Source: JAGLOK01 sp963677605 (GTDB taxonomy: Bacteria > Bacillota > Clostridia > Christensenellales > UMGS416). Taken from it: DNA of 64,000 bases. Position 1 is the first letter of the stretch. Each line of letters begins with the position of its first letter. The position numbers and the translations under genes were made by a program. The stretch spans positions 1-64,000 of the forward strand of contig CAXXDX010000007.1 in the NCBI GenBank assembly GCA_963677605.2, in the 5' to 3' direction. Below are positions 34,135 through 42,332 of this stretch, in pieces. The notes under the pieces were generated by a model, which did not search any database, was not told the DNA's origin, and saw only the letters and a program-made list of their open reading frames with translations.

Positions 34135-35661
34135 TTAGTAATCGTACTGAGATTTTCCCGAAAGCGGGTCATAGGCCACACCATCAATCCTTACTTCAAA
34201 GTGAAGGTGCGCTCCACGAGAAACACCCGTTTTTCCCGAAAGCGCAATCAAATCGCCTTTTTTAACTTTATCACCTTTTTTAACCAAAAGCTGGCTGCAG
34301 TGTCCGTATCTTGTTTCAACGCCGCCGTCGTGTTTTATCCTTATATACAAACCGTACCCCGTTCCTGTTCCCGAAAAGTGGACTATCCCATCTGCACTAG
34401 CATAAATAGGAGTGCCAACTGACGCCCTTAGGTCTATCCCTTTGTGAAACTTTGATGCACCGGGAATCCCAGTGTCCCGCGGTCCAAATGGACTGGTAAC
34501 CGTATAGCTTCCCGAAAGCGGAATAGCAATTTTGCCTTCGGTTGCAAGTGTTAGCTCCTTCGGAACAGATTTTGTTCCACGCTTTACAACACGTGTCACA
34601 GGCTCTACTAAAATATTTTCCTCAAGCAAATTGTATTCCACTTCAATGCCGTTTATATAGGTTATTTCTGCCTTTACACGTGCTTCTCCGTTTGAGCCTT
34701 CCACCAACACTTCTTTTTCTGTGGTAAATTTAGTGTTATCGTCAATATACTCAACTTCGCACTCAACTTCCTGCACCCTGTCTATAACCTCAGTATATTT
34801 TATACTGAGTGAATTTTTTGGAACGACAACCGCAAGCCTGTCACCGGGATAAATTTTGTCTTCATCCGATAAATTGGGATTTGCAATTTTTATATCCGAT
34901 ACTTTTACATTGTATTTTCTTGCTATTCTTGAAAGCGCATCTCCTGTTACGACGATGTGATACTGCATTTCAACACCCGGGCCGATTGTAAGGTTGTGAA
35001 GCGCTGTTTCCTTGTCTATTATATCTCCAAAGTTAGCTGCTCCCTGCTCAACGCGAACTTCCTCAACGAAAGAGACATCGCTGTATGTTGCTCCGTTACT
35101 CGGAGATTCATAAGGTGCTGTAGCTTCCGCCAAAACCCAGTCAGCTTCCTCCTGAGATGAAACCACAGCAGCTTCCCAGTCATTTATATATATTATCGTT
35201 GCCAACACTTTTACTTTAATTGAACTTTGTATCATGTTGGTAAAAACATCAGCAGGGCAGATGTGATTGGCTGTAGTCTGCACCTGTTTATATTCTATTT
35301 CCAATTGGTCTGTTACTTTCATTCCGTATGCATCTGCAAATTCCGAACGAACATTCTGAAGGTACATGTCCACTTCCTCAGGGCTGTCTACAATGCCAAC
35401 ACTCTTACCGCATAGCAAAACTTCATAGCCAATTGAATACTGTGCTTTTGTAGAGTTTGGTATGACTATCGCTAATGCCACAACCAAAACAACCACCAAA
35501 GCTCCCACCGTTGCGATTTTTGGCAGTGTAAAAAAACTCTTTTTTGTGGCTGGCTGCTTTGGTCTGTCCGGTATAGCGAGCTTTTTATAGTGCTTCTGGC
35601 TGTATCTCGGGGCTCTGGTCCTTCTCGAAGCATTCTTATTGTCAGGATTATGATATTGCAT
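34135..35661 (-). CDS. LysM-G5-M23 cell-wall metallopeptidase, copy A
   Basis: 508 residues. A basic cytosolic tail and a membrane helix at about 48-67 anchor it; LysM spans about 234-280 and binds peptidoglycan, G5 about 286-362, and the M23 (LytM) endopeptidase domain about 402-500. H406 and D410 in 'HKGID' and H485/H487 in 'AHLHFE' are the zinc site, so activity is likely. It would cut peptide cross-links in the wall. Paralogue of the gene at 35801-37330, nearly identical over residues about 75-350. AGAGGA precedes the ATG. Confidence 0.92.
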   Translation of the reverse strand: MQYHNPDNKNASRRTRAPRYSQKHYKKLAIPDRPKQPATKKSFFTLPKIATVGALVVVLVVALAIVIPNSTKAQYSIGYEVLLCGKSVGIVDSPEEVDMYLQNVRSEFADAYGMKVTDQLEIEYKQVQTTANHICPADVFTNMIQSSIKVKVLATIIYINDWEAAVVSSQEEADWVLAEATAPYESPSNGATYSDVSFVEEVRVEQGAANFGDIIDKETALHNLTIGPGVEMQYHIVVTGDALSRIARKYNVKVSDIKIANPNLSDEDKIYPGDRLAVVVPKNSLSIKYTEVIDRVQEVECEVEYIDDNTKFTTEKEVLVEGSNGEARVKAEITYINGIEVEYNLLEENILVEPVTRVVKRGTKSVPKELTLATEGKIAIPLSGSYTVTSPFGPRDTGIPGASKFHKGIDLRASVGTPIYASADGIVHFSGTGTGYGLYIRIKHDGGVETRYGHCSQLLVKKGDKVKKGDLIALSGKTGVSRGAHLHFEVRIDGVAYDPLSGKSQYDY

Positions 35662-35754
35662 ACTTATCCTCTTAATGTGATTTAATGGTAATGTAATTGT
35701 AACATATATGAGATTTAATGTAAATTAATTTTAATATATTAAAGTAGACAAAAA

Positions 35755-35779
35755 AAGAGCTCTTTGCATAAGAGCTCTT
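35755..35779 (-). terminator. Intrinsic terminator after copy B of the M23 pair
   Basis: AAGAGCTC (35755-35762) and GAGCTCTT (35772-35779), with T's on the minus strand. It separates the two M23 genes, so each has its own unit. Confidence 0.75.
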
Positions 35780-35800
35780 CATTATTTTTACTAAAAATGC

Positions 35801-37330
35801 TTAGTATTCGTATTGTGATTTTCCCGAAAGCGGGTCATAAGCAACACCGTCGATTCTTACTTCAAAGTGAAGATGTGCGCCCGAGGATACGCCTGTACTT
35901 CCCACAAGAGCAATTAAATCGCCTTTTTTAACCTTATCGCCTTTTTTAACCAAAAGCTGGCTACAATGACCGTATCTCGTTTCAACTCCGCCGTCATGCT
36001 TTATTCTTATATACAGCCCATAACCTGTTCCTGTTCCGGAAAAGTGGACTGTCCCGTCTGCACTTGCATAAATAGGTGTGCCTGTAGGAGCCGCTAAGTC
36101 AATTCCCTTATGGAATGTTGAAGCGCCGGCTATACCTGTGTTTCTCGGACCAAATTTACTGGATATTCTGTATGTCCCCGATTTAAGCGGTATCGCCATA
36201 TTTCCTTCTGTTGCCAGCGTCAGTTCTTTTGGAACAGACTGTGTACCACGCTTTACAACGCGAGTCACAGGCTCTACAAGAACATTCTCTTCGAGAACGT
36301 TATATTCCACTTCGATTCCGTTAATATATGTTATCTCAGCCTTTACTCGGGCTTCGCCGTTTGAGCCTTCGACCAACACTTCTTTTTCTGTGGTAAATTT
36401 AGTGTTATCGTCAATATACTCAACTTCGCACTCAACTTCCTGCACCCTGTCTATAACTTCTGTATACTTAATGCTTAGTGAATTTTTTGGAACGACAACC
36501 GCAAGCCTGTCACCCGGGTAAATTTTATCTTCATCAGAAAGGTTTGGGTTTGCAATCTTTATATCCGAAACTTTCACATTATACTTTCTTGCTATTCTGG
36601 AAAGAGCATCTCCCGTTACGACGATGTGATACTGCATTTCAACACCAGGTCCGATTGTAAGGTTGTGAAGCGCTGTTTCCTTGTCTATTATATCTCCAAA
36701 GTTAGCTGCTCCCTGCTCAACGCGAACTTCCTCAACGAAAGAGACATCGCTGTATGTTGCGCCGTTGCTCGGAGATTCATAAGGTGCTGTAGCTTCCGCC
36801 AAAACCCAGTCAGCTTCCTCCTGAGATGAAACCACCGCAGCTTCCCAGTCATTTATATATATTATCGTTGCCAACACTTTTACTTTAATCGAACTTTGTA
36901 TCATGTTGGTGAAAACATCAGCAGGGCAGATATGATTGGCTGCCGTCTGAACCTGTTTATATTCAATTTCCAATTGGTCGGTAACCTTCATTCCGTAGGC
37001 GTCTGCAAATTCCGAACGAACATTCTGAAGGTACATGTCCACTTCTTCAGGGCTGTCTACAATGCCGACACTCTTACCGCATAGCAAAACTTCATAGCCA
37101 ATTGCGTATTGCGCTGTCGCTGATTTAGGAACTATAATGGCAAGCGCAACAATGATTGCTATGGCCATTGCGCCTACCGCTGCAATTTTAGGCAGCGTAA
37201 AAAAGCCTTTTTTTACTGCGCTTTGATTCGGCCTATCCGGAATATCCAGCTTTTTATAATGCTTCTGGCTGTATCTCGGAGCTCTGCTTCTCCTAGGTGC
37301 ATTTTTATTATTCGGATTATAGTATCGCAT
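35801..37330 (-). CDS. LysM-G5-M23 cell-wall metallopeptidase, copy B
   Basis: 509 residues with the same order of domains as copy A: membrane helix at about 48-67, LysM, G5, M23 with 'HKGID' and 'AHLHFE' intact. The middle (residues about 75-350) differs from copy A by only a few residues and by scattered base changes, whereas the basic N-terminus and the start of the M23 domain ('SGTYRISSKFGPRNTGIAGAS') differ clearly. AAAAGGAGAT precedes the ATG. Likely the older or the newer half of a tandem duplication; which is not decided. Confidence 0.92.
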   Translation of the reverse strand: MRYYNPNNKNAPRRSRAPRYSQKHYKKLDIPDRPNQSAVKKGFFTLPKIAAVGAMAIAIIVALAIIVPKSATAQYAIGYEVLLCGKSVGIVDSPEEVDMYLQNVRSEFADAYGMKVTDQLEIEYKQVQTAANHICPADVFTNMIQSSIKVKVLATIIYINDWEAAVVSSQEEADWVLAEATAPYESPSNGATYSDVSFVEEVRVEQGAANFGDIIDKETALHNLTIGPGVEMQYHIVVTGDALSRIARKYNVKVSDIKIANPNLSDEDKIYPGDRLAVVVPKNSLSIKYTEVIDRVQEVECEVEYIDDNTKFTTEKEVLVEGSNGEARVKAEITYINGIEVEYNVLEENVLVEPVTRVVKRGTQSVPKELTLATEGNMAIPLKSGTYRISSKFGPRNTGIAGASTFHKGIDLAAPTGTPIYASADGTVHFSGTGTGYGLYIRIKHDGGVETRYGHCSQLLVKKGDKVKKGDLIALVGSTGVSSGAHLHFEVRIDGVAYDPLSGKSQYEY

Positions 37331-37513
37331 TTATCTCCTTTTATCTCACAAAAGCGCTGTCTAAACACACTGTAACATAATTGTAATAATATAATAATAC
37401 TAATGTCTCTTTTTTTCAACCATTATATGTATATAAATTGTTAATTAATTATAGACTTTCATCACTTATATATGGATGTTAAAGACCATATTAGTGCTGA
37501 TTTAACAGATAAG

Positions 37514-37542
37514 TTGATAGTACATTTTTAAAATGCTATAAT
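37514..37542 (+). promoter_or_regulatory. Promoter of the aldo/keto reductase gene at 37577
   Basis: TTGATA (37514-37519), 17 bases, TATAAT (37537-37542) with TGC just before it. A full -35, spacing and extended -10. Confidence 0.8.
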
Positions 37543-37576
37543 AACACCCGTTTAAACAGATAGAAAAGGGATAGTT

Positions 37577-38689
37577 ATGATTTACAAAGAATATGGAAAA
37601 ACCGGCAAAAAAGTATCCGCTGTAGGATTCGGCGGAATGAGATTCGACTTAGAAAAAACCGACGAACAAAACGCAGAGCTTGTGTTCTACGCCAAAGACA
37701 AAGGGATAAACTACTTTGACACCGCACCTGGCTACTGCAACGACCGAAGCGAAAAAACATATGGAATCGCGCTTAAAGAAATGAAACGCGAGGATTACTT
37801 TGTTTCTACAAAAAGAATGCCCCACCACGCAAAAACAAAAAAGGAGCATTTTGATTTTGTAAAGCAGTCAATTGAAAAACTAAACAGCGATTACATTGAT
37901 TTTTTCCATATCTGGTGCATAAGAAAACCGGAAGATTATACTCAGGCCTTTACTTTCGGACAGTATGAAGCTCTTCTTGATGCAAAAGAGCAGGGGCTTA
38001 TAAAGCACATAGTTTGCTCATCCCATCAGCCAGGAAGCCAGATAAAAGATATTGTTGCAGATGGCAAGGTTGAAGGCGTGTTGATGGGCATCAATGTTTT
38101 AAACTTTCCATACAGATGGGATGGAGTAGAAGCGTGCAAGGAAGCAGGACTTGGCGTAGTTGCAATGAACCCTTTAGGCGGAGGTATTGTTCCCCAAAAT
38201 GAAGACAAGCTCCAATTCCTGTGTCAGGAAGGCGAAACTCCGACAGAAGCAGCTTTGAGGTTTGCTATATCATCTCCACAGATTACTATAGCACTAAACG
38301 GATTTACTTCAAAAGAACATATAGACACAGCAGTAAAGATTGCCGACATGGCAAAACCTATGACCGAAGCCCAGCTTCAGGAAATAAAGAAAAACGTCGG
38401 CGACAACATGAACTCCGTGTGCACAGGCTGCGGATATTGCATGCCATGTCCGGTTGATATAAATATACCTGCGTATATGCAGCTTTATAATGAAAAGCAA
38501 ATGTTTGGAAAAAGTGATGAAGAAATGATAAAATCCATCAAAAACTCCAGATCATGGGGGACTTTAGTTGCTTCCAGCGGCTATGCACAAGACTGCCTTC
38601 AATGCGGAAATTGCGAAGGCGCATGCACGCAGCACCTAAACATAATAGAACGCCTTGAAGAAATGGCTAAGTGGGAAAGCCATTCCTAA
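37577..38689 (+). CDS. Aldo/keto reductase fused to a C-terminal ferredoxin domain
   Basis: 370 residues. The N-terminal 290 form an AKR barrel with 'YFDTAPGY' (D and Y), 'STKRMPHH' (K) and 'CSSHQPGS' near residue 150. The C-terminus has two clusters of cysteines: CTGCGYCMPCPVDINIP and CLQCGNCEGACTQHL, a two-[4Fe-4S] layout like bacterial ferredoxins. Electron transfer from Fe-S to the AKR domain is a plausible extra function. GGATAGTT lies before the ATG. A homologue is at 44378-45502. Confidence 0.88.
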   Translation: MIYKEYGKTGKKVSAVGFGGMRFDLEKTDEQNAELVFYAKDKGINYFDTAPGYCNDRSEKTYGIALKEMKREDYFVSTKRMPHHAKTKKEHFDFVKQSIEKLNSDYIDFFHIWCIRKPEDYTQAFTFGQYEALLDAKEQGLIKHIVCSSHQPGSQIKDIVADGKVEGVLMGINVLNFPYRWDGVEACKEAGLGVVAMNPLGGGIVPQNEDKLQFLCQEGETPTEAALRFAISSPQITIALNGFTSKEHIDTAVKIADMAKPMTEAQLQEIKKNVGDNMNSVCTGCGYCMPCPVDINIPAYMQLYNEKQMFGKSDEEMIKSIKNSRSWGTLVASSGYAQDCLQCGNCEGACTQHLNIIERLEEMAKWESHS

Positions 38690-38720
38690 TCCATTAACAT
38701 AAAACATCTTAAGAAAAATA

Positions 38721-38747
38721 AAACGTCCCGATTCATTCGGGACGTTT
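38721..38747 (+). terminator. Intrinsic terminator after the AKR gene
   Basis: AAACGTCCCGA (38721-38731) and TCGGGACGTTT (38737-38747), 11-bp stem. Confidence 0.8.
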
Positions 38748-38779
38748 ACTGTAATTCTATCTATATTGTATAAAAAGCG

Positions 38780-38823
38780 CAAATCTTAAAATAGCATGAG
38801 TAAAACGAATATTTTAAGATTTG
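38780..38823 (-). terminator. Terminator-like inverted repeat downstream of corA
   Basis: CAAATCTTAAAATA (38780-38793) and TATTTTAAGATTTG (38810-38823) are a perfect 14-bp inverted repeat. On the minus strand it is followed by CGCTTTTTATAC and lies 34 bases after the corA stop. Confidence 0.6.
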
Positions 38824-38857
38824 TAAGATTTCGGTGAAAAAAGCTTTTCGCCGACTA

Positions 38858-39790
38858 TCAAAACATTTTCCTGCGCCACAGCCAAATAACCGCGGCAATC
38901 GTCACACCGACTGCAATTGATCCAACAAATATGAATCCCCACGGGCTGTCTCCCCACGGTACATTTACATTCATTCCCCATGCACTCGTAACAAGGGTCG
39001 GAAGGGAAATTACTATAGTAACCGCAGCTAAGAATTTCATAACTATCGACAGATTGTTTGAAATAATAGAAGCATATGCATCCATCATGCCCGATAAGAT
39101 GTCGCGATAAATCGAGCACATCTCAATCGCCTGTTTGTTTTCTATGATGACATCATCCAGCAATTCTTCATCTTCGTGATATTTCTTTATAAAGTTGACT
39201 TTCATCAATTTTTCCAGAACTATTTCATTGCCTTTAAGCGATGTGGAAAAATAAACAAGCGATTTTTCCAACGCCATAAGATTAAAAAGTTCTTTATTTT
39301 TATAGCTTTTCTGCATCTCGCTGTGCAGAGCATTTGAAGATTTGTCGATATTTCTCAGATACCTCAAATACATCATTGCATTCCTATAGAGAAGTTGGAA
39401 AATAAAACGTGTTTTCTTATTGGTATAAAAATCCTTTACCTTACCTTCTGAAAACATCAAAGGCAAAGGGCTTTCAACCAAAGTAACAGTTATAATATAA
39501 TCTTCCGTATGGATAATACCGAGCGGCATTGTGTTGTATACAGTGTTCGCACCTTCCACCATTACATACGGGATATCAACGATTATAAGCGTAGTATCAT
39601 CTTCAAAATCGATATGTGAGCGCTCCTCGTCATCCAATGCAGCTTTAAGCATTTCATCGGACACTTCTGTTATCTTTGCTATATGGCTCAATTCTTCGAT
39701 TGTAGGTGCCATCATATGAATCCAACAGCCTTTTTCGGGCTCGTTTAAATCCATTTGCTTGCCTTCGATGGTCTTTGTTATTGTTATCAT
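38858..39790 (-). CDS. corA: CorA-type magnesium transporter
   Basis: About 310 residues from the ATG at 39790. Two C-terminal membrane helices carry the pore motif 'WGMN' (GMN signature with W for Y) near residue 280, followed by 'SPWGFIFVGSIAVGVTIAAVIWLW'. The large cytosolic part holds the long pore helix. It moves Mg2+, and often Co2+ or Ni2+, down the gradient. AAAGGAGGT is ideal, while the upstream in-frame GTG at 39817 has none, so the start at 39790 is preferred. A separate long leader with a small ORF lies upstream. Confidence 0.9.
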   Translation of the reverse strand: MITITKTIEGKQMDLNEPEKGCWIHMMAPTIEELSHIAKITEVSDEMLKAALDDEERSHIDFEDDTTLIIVDIPYVMVEGANTVYNTMPLGIIHTEDYIITVTLVESPLPLMFSEGKVKDFYTNKKTRFIFQLLYRNAMMYLRYLRNIDKSSNALHSEMQKSYKNKELFNLMALEKSLVYFSTSLKGNEIVLEKLMKVNFIKKYHEDEELLDDVIIENKQAIEMCSIYRDILSGMMDAYASIISNNLSIVMKFLAAVTIVISLPTLVTSAWGMNVNVPWGDSPWGFIFVGSIAVGVTIAAVIWLWRRKMF

Positions 39791-39798
39791 TGGAATTA

Positions 39799-39951
39799 CC
39801 TCCTTTACGGCAGTCACTGCTGCTGTGGGAGGAAGAAAAAATGTGACTTAAATCAACCGCCTATACACGCAGCAGGGATAGTTTTGTTGTTTCTACTTCG
39901 CGGTCCTGCGTCCATTACGCGGTTCACCTCCAAAAAGTTTTGTTCATTTCA
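39799..39951 (-). promoter_or_regulatory. corA leader with mutually exclusive pairings
   Basis: Pairing A: CTGCGT (39906-39911) with ACGCAG (39867-39872), within the leader ORF. Pairing B: GCAGCAG (39869-39875) with CTGCTGC (39817-39823), joining the ORF end to the corA upstream region. Pairing C: the corA ribosome site GGAGG (minus; 39803-39799) with CCTCC (39832-39828), which encloses GCAG-TCA-CTGC and hides the ribosome site. B and C exclude each other, and A competes with B, so ribosome position on the leader ORF can choose. Confidence 0.5.
39853..39915 (-). CDS. Leader peptide ORF upstream of corA (20 codons)
   Basis: ATG at 39915 follows GGAGGTG at 39931-39925 with nine bases between, one of the stronger ribosome sites in the window. 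The peptide is MDAGPRSRNNKTIPAACIGG and ends at TGA 39855-39853. Two prolines (residues 5 and 14), an early aspartate and a string of charged and asparagine residues recall leader peptides such as MgtL and CorL, whose translation reports Mg2+ levels. I do not recognise this peptide. It lies between the promoter and corA and is 63 bases from the start of the transporter gene. Confidence 0.55.
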   Translation of the reverse strand: MDAGPRSRNNKTIPAACIGG

Positions 39952-39958
39952 AGTACAT

Positions 39959-39987
39959 ATTATAGGCTTATCATTTGTAATTTGCAA
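39959..39987 (-). promoter_or_regulatory. corA promoter
   Basis: TTGCAA (39982-39987), 17 bases, TATAAT (39959-39964) on the minus strand. Start of transcription would be near 39952, so the leader is about 160 bases. Confidence 0.75.
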
Positions 39988-40109
39988 CCGGACAATTAAT
40001 TTAATTGTAATAATTGCATAAGTTATAGGTAAAAAAAATATACAATTATATAAATTTGATTTTTTTTTCAAAAAACCCTGTTTATTATTTAGTTTATTGG
40101 GTAATATAT

Positions 40110-40207
40110 AAGTGAAAGTTTAAGTATTAACTTAACTCTTCTTCTTCTCCTTCTTCTAATAATAGATTTATTAAGTTTAAATCCTCCGACTTCACGGGGG
40201 ATTTTTT
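40110..40207 (+). ncRNA. Candidate CU-rich small RNA
   Basis: No ORF with a ribosome site is seen. A strong terminator AATCCTCCG (40180-40188), loop, CGGGGGATT (40195-40203) then TTTTT ends it. AACTTAA (40129-40135) and TTAAGTT (40171-40177) can close a loop that presents CTCTTCTTCTTCTCC and TTCTTCT as single-stranded. TAATAT or TATATA around 40102-40110 would be the -10; the -35 is weak. CU-rich loops in Gram-positive sRNAs target ribosome sites. The 5' end is uncertain. Confidence 0.4.
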
Positions 40208-40307
40208 CTTTGTCTTTTTATAGGCTGGAAGCATAAATAATGCCCGTATAATGCCAAATTCAGAAAATATCCAGGCGAACGATTGCTTTAAGAATATTTG
40301 TAAAAGT

Positions 40308-40408
40308 ATAAAAAAGAACCCGGAGCAAATGCTCCGGGAAAATTTCTTCTGTTAAGAAGAGGGGAAGAGGTAGATTAAGATTGAAGATTGTTGTGCTTCT
40401 CTCTTACA
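40308..40408 (-). ncRNA. Candidate CU-rich small RNA, convergent with the previous one
   Basis: On the minus strand TATAAT (40420-40415) is the -10; a terminator CCCGGAGC/GCTCCGGG (40319-40338) then TTCTTTTTT ends the RNA about 100 bases later. Inside are a GTTGT/ACAAC hairpin with loop AAGAGAGAAGC and a CU-rich stretch CCTCTTCCCCTCTTCTT that could block Shine-Dalgarno sequences. No ORF of note lies in it. No clear -35 is seen. Confidence 0.45.
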
Positions 40409-40532
40409 ACTCTTATTATACAAATAAATGTTTACATTTTATGTTGGGAATATGAACTTTCCGTGAATATATTTAATATCTTCTTAAATCGTTGGTAACA
40501 TTTATGTAACATATCGACTTTATATTATATCT

Positions 40533-42266
40533 TCACTTTTCATCCGGAAGTATCAATCTTATCTGATTGTTTTCCATATATCTTTGTTTTGCGAATTTTA
40601 AGAACTTATTTATCGGTTTCGGGCTGCATATATAAAATCCCTGCGCATAGTCACAGCCTAGCTCTTTAACAGCTTGAAGCTGCTCATAAGTTTCAACGCC
40701 TTTTGCAAACACTTCAATATCATGAATTGCCGCAATAGAAACTATTGTCTGAACCAGCTTTCTATAATATTCACTGTCAGCTACCCTGTTTATTATGCTT
40801 TTATCAATTTTTACTTTTTTAACGTTATACTCTAAAAGAGAAGAAATCGAAGAACTGCCTTTGCCAAAGTCATCCAATATAATATCCACGCCTATTTTTC
40901 TAAAATTCTGAATTGTTCTTTTTATGTTTTCAGAACAATTCAGTATGCTCTCTTCATTAATTTCAACGTAAAACTTTCCGGCATCAATACCGGCTTCTTT
41001 TACAAGCTTTCTTATAAGATATGTGCACTCTCTGCTCATGAGCTGACGTTTTGAAAAATTAATTGATATAAAATCATACCTCATCATGTTCCTGACGTAT
41101 TGATCCATGTCATTAAATACCTGATTGATGATTAGATTTCCTATTTCAATTATCGAGTTTCTGGATTCCGCAACAGAAAGAAACTGCGATGGCGAATATT
41201 TTTTGTCGCCTTGTTCACTCATCCATCTGGTAAGAGCTTCAACTCCACAAATTCTGTCGGTTTCAAGGGATATAATCGGTTGATAATACACTTTAAAATC
41301 TTTATGGCTTACCGCTTTATCAATACTTTCGGCAATCTCTCTCGCCGAGTTCAATTCTTCCTCAAGATCTTTTCCAAAGAACACATAATGGCTGGCATCT
41401 CCGGTTTTCGCCTTCGCCTCATACAAGGCATGGTCAGCATAGTCCATCGCCTCATTCAGGCTCGGATACTTTTGTGCATCCATTAATATACCCAAACTTA
41501 TTCTAATTTTAATAACTCTGCCGTCTTCAAGTAAAATAGGCTTATTCACCTGACCTAAAAGTCTTTTAATAAACCCAAGCATATCCTGTTCGCTGTTTTG
41601 TGTATGAATTATAAGAAATTCGTCACCGCCCAATCTTATCGCGGTGTCCGTTTTTCTTATCTCGGAATTGATTCTATATGCCAAAACCCTAAGCACTTCG
41701 TCACCTACGGAATGTCCGTATGTATCATTTATCTGTTTAAACTTATCAACATCCAGCAGCGTAAGCGCTAGTTTTGAATTACTGTTATTTCTTTTATTGT
41801 TATCTATTAAGTCAAAAAGATGCTCCATGTACCGTCTGTTAAAAAGCGATGTAAGCTGGTCATGGTTTGCTTCATGAAAGAGGCGCTCACTGTCTTCAAT
41901 CTCCTGTACATCAGGTTTCATTGGCGACGAAAATTTCGATTTATCTCCATAAACCAAAAGCACACCTTCGCTGTAGTTTTCGCCTACCGAATAGTGTGCC
42001 ACTATCTTATCTGTCTGTCCCGTGAAGTTGTTGTCGCAATTTCCGATGGAGCTTCCCGAAATGATGCACTCCTCGCATTTTTGCCGTCCTGAGCATAAAA
42101 CCTCATAACAAAGTGTATCTTCAACCAAACTCAATAGCTTTTGAGCGCTTGAGTTAAACCACTTTATTTTATAATCAGGCCCGATATAAATGAGTTCATC
42201 TTCTATGTTATTAAGAAGCACTTGACTCAGGCCTGTCAGCTCATGTATTTTTCTGCTTAAAGCCAT
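40533..42266 (-). CDS. GGDEF-EAL cyclic di-GMP enzyme with N-terminal PAS and Cys cluster
   Basis: 577 residues. PAS-like region at about 15-105 contains CYEVLCSGRQKCEECIISG, with four cysteines, and a further C at about 77. GGDEF is at 213-217 with the I-site RKTD (204-207) five residues before, so the cyclase is probably active and product-inhibited. EAL motif 'VEALTRW' at 342-348, 'NFSKRQL', 'DDFGKG' and 'AKGVET' make the phosphodiesterase also intact. Dual activity or a switch is likely. GAGGG lies before the ATG. Confidence 0.93.
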   Translation of the reverse strand: MALSRKIHELTGLSQVLLNNIEDELIYIGPDYKIKWFNSSAQKLLSLVEDTLCYEVLCSGRQKCEECIISGSSIGNCDNNFTGQTDKIVAHYSVGENYSEGVLLVYGDKSKFSSPMKPDVQEIEDSERLFHEANHDQLTSLFNRRYMEHLFDLIDNNKRNNSNSKLALTLLDVDKFKQINDTYGHSVGDEVLRVLAYRINSEIRKTDTAIRLGGDEFLIIHTQNSEQDMLGFIKRLLGQVNKPILLEDGRVIKIRISLGILMDAQKYPSLNEAMDYADHALYEAKAKTGDASHYVFFGKDLEEELNSAREIAESIDKAVSHKDFKVYYQPIISLETDRICGVEALTRWMSEQGDKKYSPSQFLSVAESRNSIIEIGNLIINQVFNDMDQYVRNMMRYDFISINFSKRQLMSRECTYLIRKLVKEAGIDAGKFYVEINEESILNCSENIKRTIQNFRKIGVDIILDDFGKGSSSISSLLEYNVKKVKIDKSIINRVADSEYYRKLVQTIVSIAAIHDIEVFAKGVETYEQLQAVKELGCDYAQGFYICSPKPINKFLKFAKQRYMENNQIRLILPDEK

Positions 42267-42332
42267 ACATCCCTCGTGGAGGTCGTCACATCACTTTTTA
42301 CATTATATATATTTATATCGTTTCGCGCAAAT

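Larger units (their letters stand above)
34135..37330 (-). repeat. Tandem gene duplication of about 1.5 kb
   Basis: The two M23 genes are direct repeats 1.67 kb apart. The base sequence around 34945-35240 and 36616-36910 differs at only a handful of sites, while the ends of the genes differ much more. The near-identical core suggests gene conversion or selection for LysM and G5 conservation. No mobile element borders are seen. Confidence 0.85.

Noticed and set aside
34135..37330. Mobile element or IS copies for the repeated M23 genes
   Set aside because: No transposase, terminal inverted repeats or target duplications are visible; both copies are intact genes with own ribosome sites.
39799..39951. 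M-box or yybP-ykoY riboswitch upstream of corA
   Set aside because: The conserved M-box bases and the yybP-ykoY paired loops are not visible, and the region has a well-placed ORF with its own ribosome site instead.
39853..40420. CRISPR array or prophage remnant in the 39.8-40.5 kb gap
   Set aside because: No direct repeats with spacers, no phage genes; the gap is explained by the corA leader and terminator-ended RNA candidates.
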